64,000 bases of DNA from Andeanibacterium fulvum (GTDB lineage Bacteria > Pseudomonadota > Alphaproteobacteria > Sphingomonadales > Sphingomonadaceae), in NCBI RefSeq assembly GCF_037154085.1, contig NZ_JBANRM010000001.1, positions 930,001-994,000 of the forward strand. Reading direction: 5' to 3'. The notes under the pieces were generated by a model. It worked only from the letters and a program-made list of their open reading frames with translations. It did not search any database and was not told the origin of the DNA. Positions 58,288 to 64,000 of the stretch are shown here, piece after piece. The position numbers and the translations under genes are program-made. Each line of letters opens with the position of its first letter. Position 1 is the first letter of the stretch.

Positions 58288-59232
58288 TCAGGCGATGAAA
58301 CGATAATCGTGGGAGATGGCATTGGCGATGGACTGGTTCTCGCCGATGAAGGCGGTGAGAAACTCGTGCAGGCCCTTGTCGAAGACCGAATCGATCGTCG
58401 CCTCGCACAGTTTCCGATCCGCCTCGCGCATCAGCACGTGGCAGTCGCCGCGATTATGGTGGAGTTCGGCAAGGGCGCCCAGATTGCCGCGCAACGCATC
58501 GTAGCAGAAGGCCAGGCTGCGCGGGAAACGGCGGTCGAGGATCAGGAACTCCGCAATCCCCCGCGGGTCCATTCGCCCGGCATTGAGCCAGCGATAGGCA
58601 CGCTCGGCCGAGAGGGAGCGCAGCACCGTGTCCCATTGCCCGGTATCGAGACTGGAGCCCACGTAAGCGAGCGAGGGCAGCAGCAGGTAATATTTCACGT
58701 CGAGGATGCGAGCCGTATTGTCCGCACGTTCCAGATAGGTCCCCGCCCGCGCGAAGTGATAGATTTCGTTGCGCAACATCGAGCCATAGGTCGCGCCGCG
58801 CACCAGCGTCGCCTCGCGCCGGATAGTGGCAAGGACATTGCCCAGGCTCGCCTCGCGCACCGGGCGATCGAGCAATTCGCTCAGCATCATCCAGGCTTCG
58901 TTGACCGATTCCCACACTTCGGCGGTGATCGAGGTGCGCGCGCTGCGGGCATTGGCCCGGGCGGCTTCGATCATGCCGAGGACATTTTGCGGGTTTTCCT
59001 TGTCGCGCAGCACGAAATTGCACACCTGTGCGCCGGCATATTCGCCATGCAAGGCTTCGTATTCCGCCCGTTCGCCCAGCGTAACGATGACCGAGCGCCA
59101 TTCCTCATTGGCGGCATCCGCCCCGCGAGTGAGCGCCATGCGGAAGCCCGCTTCCAGCAGGCGCGCGGTATTCTCCGCCCGCTCCAGATAGCGGAACATC
59201 CAGAAGATCGAATTGGCTGTCCTGCCCAGCAT
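58288..59232 (-). CDS. Alpha-E domain protein
   Basis: A 314-residue all-helical protein of the alpha-E family. The start MLGRTANSIFWMFRYLERAENTARLLEAG is characteristic, and the conserved ERADNTARILDVKYY repeats the same pattern in the second half (about 170-185), a hint of internal duplication. Its function is unknown, but it nearly always stands with a circularly permuted ATP-grasp protein and a transglutaminase-like protein, as here. It starts 17 bases after the ATP-grasp stop. Confidence 0.93.
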   Translation of the reverse strand: MLGRTANSIFWMFRYLERAENTARLLEAGFRMALTRGADAANEEWRSVIVTLGERAEYEALHGEYAGAQVCNFVLRDKENPQNVLGMIEAARANARSARTSITAEVWESVNEAWMMLSELLDRPVREASLGNVLATIRREATLVRGATYGSMLRNEIYHFARAGTYLERADNTARILDVKYYLLLPSLAYVGSSLDTGQWDTVLRSLSAERAYRWLNAGRMDPRGIAEFLILDRRFPRSLAFCYDALRGNLGALAELHHNRGDCHVLMREADRKLCEATIDSVFDKGLHEFLTAFIGENQSIANAISHDYRFIA

Positions 59233-59249
59233 CTTCTTGCCCGCGCCCC

Positions 59250-60680
59250 TCAGTCTTCCAAAACCCAGCTGTCCTTGGTCCCGCCCCCTTGCGAGGAATT
59301 GACCACCAGCGATCCCTTTTTCAGCGCCACGCGGGTCAGCCCGCCCGGCGTGATGTCCACCCCGTTGGGTGAAACCAGCACGAAGGGCCGCAAATCCACA
59401 TGGCGCGGGGCGAGCCCGGCCTTGGTGAAGATCGGCACGGTGGACAGGGCCAGCGTCGGCTGGGCGATGTAATTGTCCGGCCGGGCCTTCAGCTTGTCCT
59501 TGAACTTGGCGATCTCGCGGCTCGACGAGGTCGGGCCGATCAGCATGCCATAGCCGCCCGAGCCGTGAACCTCCTTCACCACCAGTTCGGCGATGTTATC
59601 CAGCACATAGGCCAGGCTGTCCGCCTCGGCGCAGCGCCAGGTGGGCACATTGGGCAGCAGCGGCTTCTCGCCGGTGTAGAACTCCACGATCTCCGGCATG
59701 AAGCTGTAGATCGCCTTGTCGTCAGCAATGCCGGTGCCCGGCGCATTTGCAATGGTGATCCCGCCCGAGCGATAGACGTCCATAATTCCAGGCACGCCCA
59801 GCATGGATTGCGGGTTGAAGGTCAGCGGATCGAGGAAATCGTCGTCCACCCGGCGATAGAGCACGTCGATCGGCTGGAAGCCCGCCGTGGTGCGCATCTG
59901 CACCCGGCCGTCGACCACGCGCAGATCGCTGCCCTCCACCAGTTCGGCGCCCATCTGGTCGGCCAGGAAGGCGTGTTCGAAATAGGCGGAATTGTAGATG
60001 CCCGGCGTCAGCACTGCCACGACCGGCTTGTCCGACGCGGCATCGGGCGCGCAGGCGGCAAGGCTCTTGGCGAGGCGGCGAGGATAATCCGAAACCGGCT
60101 GGACGTGAATCTTGGCGAAGAGTTCGGGGAACATCGCCATCATCGTTTCGCGGTTTTCCAGCATGTAGGAAACGCCGCTGGGCGTGCGGGCATTGTCTTC
60201 CAGCACCATGAACTCGTTGGGCGCGGTGCGGACAAGATCGATGCCGACGATGTGGGTGTAGACGCCGCCCGGCGGAGTGAAGCCGACCATCTGCGGCAGC
60301 CAGGCGACATTGCCCTTGAACAGGCTGAGCGGGATGCGGCCCGAACGCAGGATTTCCTGCCGGTGATAGAGATCGTGCATAAAGGCGTTGAGCGCCCTCA
60401 CCCGCTGTTCGATCCCGCGCGAAAGCCGCCGCCATTCGCCGCCGGTGATGATCCGGGGCACCATGTCGAAGGGGATCAGACGCTCTTCCGCGTCATCGTC
60501 GCCATAGACATTGAAGGTGATCCCGGTTCGTCGGAAGAACTGTTCGGCCTCGCGGCTCTTGCGCCGCATGAGGGCCGGGTCCTGTTCTTCCAGCCAGGTT
60601 ACGTAGTCCCGGTAAGCCGGACGGATGGACCCGTCGGCCTGCCGCATCTCATCGAAATTAGGCTCCGGCTTTATGCTCAC
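59250..60680 (-). CDS. Circularly permuted ATP-grasp protein, type 2
   Basis: A 476-residue ATP-grasp protein of the circularly permuted type 2 family (COG2308). Visible are FNVYGDDDAEERLIPFDMVPRII, FMVLEDNARTPSGVSYMLENRE (with Mg/ATP-binding acidic residues), and KEVHGSGGYGMLIGPTSS, a Gly-rich loop of the nucleotide site. ATP-grasp ligases make amide bonds, so a peptide or amide product is expected; the substrate is unknown. The start is GTG at 60680. It is the first gene of the Anbu operon. Confidence 0.93.
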   Translation of the reverse strand: MSIKPEPNFDEMRQADGSIRPAYRDYVTWLEEQDPALMRRKSREAEQFFRRTGITFNVYGDDDAEERLIPFDMVPRIITGGEWRRLSRGIEQRVRALNAFMHDLYHRQEILRSGRIPLSLFKGNVAWLPQMVGFTPPGGVYTHIVGIDLVRTAPNEFMVLEDNARTPSGVSYMLENRETMMAMFPELFAKIHVQPVSDYPRRLAKSLAACAPDAASDKPVVAVLTPGIYNSAYFEHAFLADQMGAELVEGSDLRVVDGRVQMRTTAGFQPIDVLYRRVDDDFLDPLTFNPQSMLGVPGIMDVYRSGGITIANAPGTGIADDKAIYSFMPEIVEFYTGEKPLLPNVPTWRCAEADSLAYVLDNIAELVVKEVHGSGGYGMLIGPTSSSREIAKFKDKLKARPDNYIAQPTLALSTVPIFTKAGLAPRHVDLRPFVLVSPNGVDITPGGLTRVALKKGSLVVNSSQGGGTKDSWVLED

Positions 60681-60750
60681 TGCCCCTTATGTTGCAGTGC
60701 AACACTGGCACGGAACTTTATGCCTGCCAAGGGGTCAATGTGGAATTCGA

Positions 60751-61569
60751 TCAGATGTCTTCGAGTTCGGCCAGAACCGCCTCGATTGCCTCGTCCGAAT
60801 AGGCAAAACCCATATGGCCGCAACGCAGGGCAACTGCCCTGTCGCGCTCGCCCGGACGGCCGCAGGAACTGCGCGGAGAGACGATTCCGTCCCGCGGGCT
60901 CCACAGGGCAATTGTCGGCACCGGCGGCTTGGTGGCGATATCCGCCACTACCGGCGGCGCTTCTACCGAATGGCCGGTAATCAGGTGATAGATTCGCCAG
61001 ACATTATTGGCCTTGGGATTGCCCGAGAAAGGCGAGCCCATTGTCACGACCTTGGCGATCGCATCGGGATGGCGCTTCGCCACTTCGCGCGCGAAGATGC
61101 CGCCCAGGCTCCAGCCGACCAGCACCACCTGCTCGCCATAGCGGCGATGGAGATCGAGCGCGCGCTGGGTGACCACATCGAAATTCTCGGGCGACGGCCC
61201 CATGTTGAAGCCCAGGCCCCAATTCTTCACCGTGTGACCGGCCATTTCGAGATGGCGCGCCAGCCGGCGGAGCCGCACCGGGTGAGTCGCGAAACCGGGC
61301 AGCAGCATGACCACGCGCGGACTGGCGCTGCGAGACACGGCAAGGCCCGGCTCCTTGCGCTTGAGCGGGCGCGTGAGGAACTGCAGCTCGCCCAGCAGAT
61401 GCTTCAATGGCGGGCCGTGAATTCCGCTGGGCTGCGCTTCAGCCACCAGCGCGGCGCGCGCCTTGATCGTATCCAGCCACTCGCCCGCTGCAGGCATGCG
61501 CAAGGGGCGATGCCCGATGGCATTCCGGCGCAACGCGGCGCCCGCATGGCTTCGACTCAGCGAGTTCAT
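60751..61569 (-). CDS. Alpha/beta hydrolase
   Basis: A 272-residue alpha/beta hydrolase. RVVMLLPGFATHPVRLRRLARHL opens the fold, and VVLVGWSLGGIFAREVAKRHP contains the nucleophile Ser (GxSLGG). The acid (SPRDGIVS) and the His (CGHMGFAYSDEAI) are in the expected order. A 75-residue N-terminal segment precedes the core and is basic. The start ATG at 61569 (MNSLSRSHAG) is used; an upstream codon is possible. It lies 70 bases upstream of the Anbu operon on the same strand, but a functional link is not shown. Confidence 0.85.
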   Translation of the reverse strand: MNSLSRSHAGAALRRNAIGHRPLRMPAAGEWLDTIKARAALVAEAQPSGIHGPPLKHLLGELQFLTRPLKRKEPGLAVSRSASPRVVMLLPGFATHPVRLRRLARHLEMAGHTVKNWGLGFNMGPSPENFDVVTQRALDLHRRYGEQVVLVGWSLGGIFAREVAKRHPDAIAKVVTMGSPFSGNPKANNVWRIYHLITGHSVEAPPVVADIATKPPVPTIALWSPRDGIVSPRSSCGRPGERDRAVALRCGHMGFAYSDEAIEAVLAELEDI

Positions 61570-61980
61570 GCGGGCACTGTAACAGAACTGACTTATTGTA
61601 GGCTGAATGAAATCTGCCGCAGTCACGAAACTGTAGCATTCTGGCAGGGCGGCCTGCTTCCCATGCCCCGGCGAGAAAACCCTTTCCTACAGGCCCCCAG
61701 ATGGCGTTTATCCTGCCCGATGAACAGCCGCCCTGCTACCCTGCCCGTCCGCGCCCGCCCCGTTTCCGGGACCGCCTTCCCTACCGCGCGGACCCTGCAC
61801 GTAAACCCGAAATGGAAGGTAACACCCAAGGCTGCGGCCAAGCCCCGAAAACGGCTCGAAACCGGGCCAAACGAGGGTGTAGCGCCGCACACTTCGATAG
61901 GCATTTCGTGTAACGCAAGGGTTACACATCGGCCCCGGCGATCCCGGGCAATCCTTCCGCAGCCGCCCAGGCTCAGGTCG
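61570..61980. other. Intergenic region without a recognised gene
   Basis: About 410 bases upstream of the hydrolase gene. Short open frames on both strands are arginine- and proline-rich, have no family resemblance and no clear ribosome sites, so no gene is called. No repeat of the families in this window was seen here. Confidence 0.5.
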
Positions 61981-62544
61981 TCAGCTTTTGCACTCGCCGA
62001 TGCGTTCGGAAACCATGTGCATCTTCATATGCATTGTGCCGCCGGGCATGTCCGGAACGATCTGATCGCCTTCCACGGTCATATCACTGCCGGTAGAATT
62101 GAAACTGCCGCTGAGCTTGAAGGTACCGCCCCCGCCTTTTTCCCCATCGCCGCCGCACTTCATCACAGCGTCGATCTTGCCGCCTGACACGTCGAACTTC
62201 TCGTAAGTGCAGTTGCTCTCATTGCTCATCCCGCGCGAGGTGAGTTGCTTCAGCGCTTCCTTCGATTCTTCCGGAGTGAGGCAATCTGTCAGTTCCATGT
62301 TGGCCGACATGGATTTCTTCATCTGCGCAGCCATCGCCGCAGGCATGCCGGGGATGCTCATCTCGATGATTTCCACGGTCTGCTTGTATTCGCCCGGCTG
62401 CGGCATTTCGAGGCCTGCCGCCGCGGCCTCGGCAGGCGCAGCCTTTTCACTGCCTGCCTCGCCACTGGCCAGCGCTTCTTCCTTCTTGCCGCACCCGGCA
62501 AGGGCAATTGCCGCCACGATCGGCAGGAGAACCAGTTTACGCAT
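61981..62544 (-). CDS. DUF3617 lipoprotein
   Basis: A 187-residue lipoprotein: signal peptide MRKLVLLPIVAAIALAG with the lipobox Cys at residue 18, an Ala/Glu-rich linker (about 20-48), then a DUF3617-type domain. The family pattern is seen in QPGEYKQTVEIIEMSIPGMP, the Cys in ELTDCLTPEES, the paired NCTYEKFDVSGGKIDAVMKC, and the Met-rich end MHMKMHMVSERIGEC. Function is unknown; a periplasmic role is expected. The start is chosen for the signal peptide. Confidence 0.83.
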   Translation of the reverse strand: MRKLVLLPIVAAIALAGCGKKEEALASGEAGSEKAAPAEAAAAGLEMPQPGEYKQTVEIIEMSIPGMPAAMAAQMKKSMSANMELTDCLTPEESKEALKQLTSRGMSNESNCTYEKFDVSGGKIDAVMKCGGDGEKGGGGTFKLSGSFNSTGSDMTVEGDQIVPDMPGGTMHMKMHMVSERIGECKS

Positions 62545-62666
62545 CAAATCGATCCCTTCGAAAAACGGAACAGATGACGCGACCCATCGGCATGGGGATA
62601 CCAAGCCGGCGCCTTCCTGCCAACGCCCCGTTGCGGAACGCATGCAGAACGGCCATATATCGCGCC

Positions 62667-64000
62667 ATGGCCGAACTCGTAATCCGCAGGGGTCTGGAAG
62701 AGCCCGACACGTCGGGCACTTTCACGCCCCACAAGCCCACGCGCCCGGAAAAGTCCGATGGGGGGCGGCCGTTCAAGCTCGTCTCGGATTACGAGCCAGC
62801 CGGCGACCAGCCCACCGCGATTGCGGAACTCGTAGCGGGCATGCGCGAAGACGAGAAAACGCAGGTGCTGCTGGGCGTGACCGGCAGCGGCAAGACCTTC
62901 ACCATGGCCAAGGTGATCGAGACCTTGCAGCGCCCCGCCCTGATCCTGGCGCCGAACAAGATTCTCGCCGCGCAGCTCTATGGCGAATTCAAGAGCTTCT
63001 TCCCGGAAAACGCGGTCGAATATTTCGTCAGTTATTACGATTATTACCAACCCGAAGCCTACGTGCCGCGCAGCGACACCTATATCGAGAAGGAAAGCTC
63101 GGTAAACGAGGCGATCGACCGGATGCGCCACTCCGCCACGCGTGCGTTGCTGGAGCGGGACGACGTGATCATCGTCGCCTCGGTCTCCTGCCTTTACGGT
63201 ATCGGCTCGGTCGAAACCTATTCGGCCATGATCTTCGACCTCAAGAAGGGGCAGGAAGTCGACCAGCGGGAGATCATCCGCAAGCTCGTGGCGCTGCAAT
63301 ACAAGCGCAACGATGCGGCCTTTGCGCGCGGTAATTTCCGCGTTCGGGGGGACAGCCTGGAAATCTTCCCAAGCCACTATGAGGACATGGCCTGGCGAGT
63401 GAGTTTCTTCGGCGACGAGATCGAGGAAATCAGCGAATTCGATCCCCTTACCGGCGCCAAGGGGGCAAGCCTCAACAGCGTGCGCGTCTATGCCAACTCG
63501 CACTATGTGACGCCCGGCCCCACGCTGAAACAGGCGAGCGAGGCAATCCGTTTCGAACTGACCGAGCGGCTCAAGGAACTGGAAGCCGAGGGCAAGCTGC
63601 TGGAACACCAGCGGCTGGAACAGCGCACCAATTTCGACCTGGAGATGATCGCAGCCACCGGCAGCTGCGCGGGGATCGAGAATTACAGCCGCTTCCTGAC
63701 GGGCCGCCTGCCGGGCGAGCCGCCGCCAACCCTGTTCGAATATCTGCCCGACAATGCCCTGCTGTTCGTCGATGAAAGCCACCAGACCGTGCCGCAGATC
63801 GGCGCCATGGCCAAGGGCGACCATCGCCGCAAGCTGACACTGGCCGAATACGGCTTCCGCCTGCCAAGTTGCATCGACAACCGCCCGCTGCGCTTCAACG
63901 AATGGGACGCGATGCGCCCGCAGACCGTCGCCGTTTCGGCCACGCCCGGCAATTGGGAAATGGAGCAGACCGGCGGCGTATTTGCCGAACAGGTCATTCG
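62667..64000 (+). CDS. uvrB: Excinuclease ABC subunit B, N-terminal part
   Basis: UvrB is the damage-verifying helicase of nucleotide excision repair. The frame runs from ATG 62667 to the end of the window without a stop, giving 444 codons. A 35-residue N-terminal extension precedes the family start (FKLVSDYEPAGDQPTAI). Walker A is GVTGSGKT (70-77), the DNA-clamping beta-hairpin is YYDYYQPEAY (123-132), and the helicase motif is LLFVDESHQTVPQI. The window cuts it before the C-terminal helicase motifs and the UvrC-binding domain. Confidence 0.96.
   Translation, partial: MAELVIRRGLEEPDTSGTFTPHKPTRPEKSDGGRPFKLVSDYEPAGDQPTAIAELVAGMREDEKTQVLLGVTGSGKTFTMAKVIETLQRPALILAPNKILAAQLYGEFKSFFPENAVEYFVSYYDYYQPEAYVPRSDTYIEKESSVNEAIDRMRHSATRALLERDDVIIVASVSCLYGIGSVETYSAMIFDLKKGQEVDQREIIRKLVALQYKRNDAAFARGNFRVRGDSLEIFPSHYEDMAWRVSFFGDEIEEISEFDPLTGAKGASLNSVRVYANSHYVTPGPTLKQASEAIRFELTERLKELEAEGKLLEHQRLEQRTNFDLEMIAATGSCAGIENYSRFLTGRLPGEPPPTLFEYLPDNALLFVDESHQTVPQIGAMAKGDHRRKLTLAEYGFRLPSCIDNRPLRFNEWDAMRPQTVAVSATPGNWEMEQTGGVFAEQVI

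Noticed and set aside
61701..61980. Small Arg/Pro-rich open frames upstream of the hydrolase gene
   Set aside because: No family resemblance, poor ribosome sites and composition typical of antisense frames in GC-rich DNA.

Overview
The window is a GC-rich (roughly two-thirds by eye) chromosomal stretch of an alphaproteobacterium, most probably order Sphingomonadales. This rests on gene order and family types: the aa3 oxidase run ctaC-ctaD-ctaB-small protein-ctaG-ctaE-DUF983-SURF1 followed by thrC; pyrE-pdxJ-acpS-lepB; argH-small lipoprotein-lysA; an L21 with an Ala/Lys-rich tail; and several palindromic repeat families. Genus cannot be assigned from the sequence alone. No rRNA, CRISPR array or intact IS element was seen; one tRNA (Val, UAC) is present.

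Layout. 1-8.4 kb: end of a metal-dependent hydrolase, a GNAT acetyltransferase, rplU-rpmA, a lipoprotein, moaA-moaD-moaE with folB upstream, a formate/nitrite-type channel, an rRNA-methyltransferase-like protein carrying an in-frame palindromic insert, and thrC. 8.4-10.75 kb: two ArsR/SRPBCC modules that converge on a long inverted repeat; they look like an accessory insertion between thrC and the oxidase genes. 10.75-17.25 kb: the aa3 cytochrome c oxidase operon with its heme and copper assembly factors. 17.4-22.9 kb: pyrE, pdxJ, acpS, lepB, an AI-2E/PerM-type permease, a DUF3089 hydrolase and ruvX, mostly with overlapping ends. 22.9-31.1 kb: siroheme synthase (shortened), lysA, an LptM-like lipoprotein, argH, a TlpA-like lipoprotein, a Tat-type intradiol dioxygenase-like lipoprotein, an FAD monooxygenase, an HxlR/pirin divergent pair, a small acetyltransferase and tRNA-Val.

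31.2-46.3 kb is a surface polysaccharide locus: five family-4-type glycosyltransferases, an acetyltransferase, a Wzy/ligase-like and a Wzx-like membrane protein, two methyltransferases, and gmd plus fcl for GDP-L-fucose. A translationally coupled pair (SGNH hydrolase and a 143-residue beta-rich protein) inside the locus looks like a phage tail module. No priming transferase or chain-length regulator lies in the window. 46.5-56.5 kb: a receiver-like/winged-helix regulator, a YkuD lipoprotein, purA, an alpha/beta hydrolase, hisZ, serC-serA with a candidate serC leader RNA, an extensin-like lipoprotein and a response regulator with a degenerate receiver. 56.6-60.7 kb: the Anbu proteasome-homologue operon (ATP-grasp, alpha-E, transglutaminase-like, Anbu). 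60.7-64 kb: an alpha/beta hydrolase, a DUF3617 lipoprotein and the start of uvrB, cut by the window edge.

The most distinctive observation is the palindromic repeats. Most lie just downstream of genes, but one is inserted in frame inside a methyltransferase and two others supply the last codons and stop codon of a GNAT gene and of hisZ. A second shared signal is a promoter form TTGAC(N) - 16 to 18 bases - TAANNG seen upstream of several genes.
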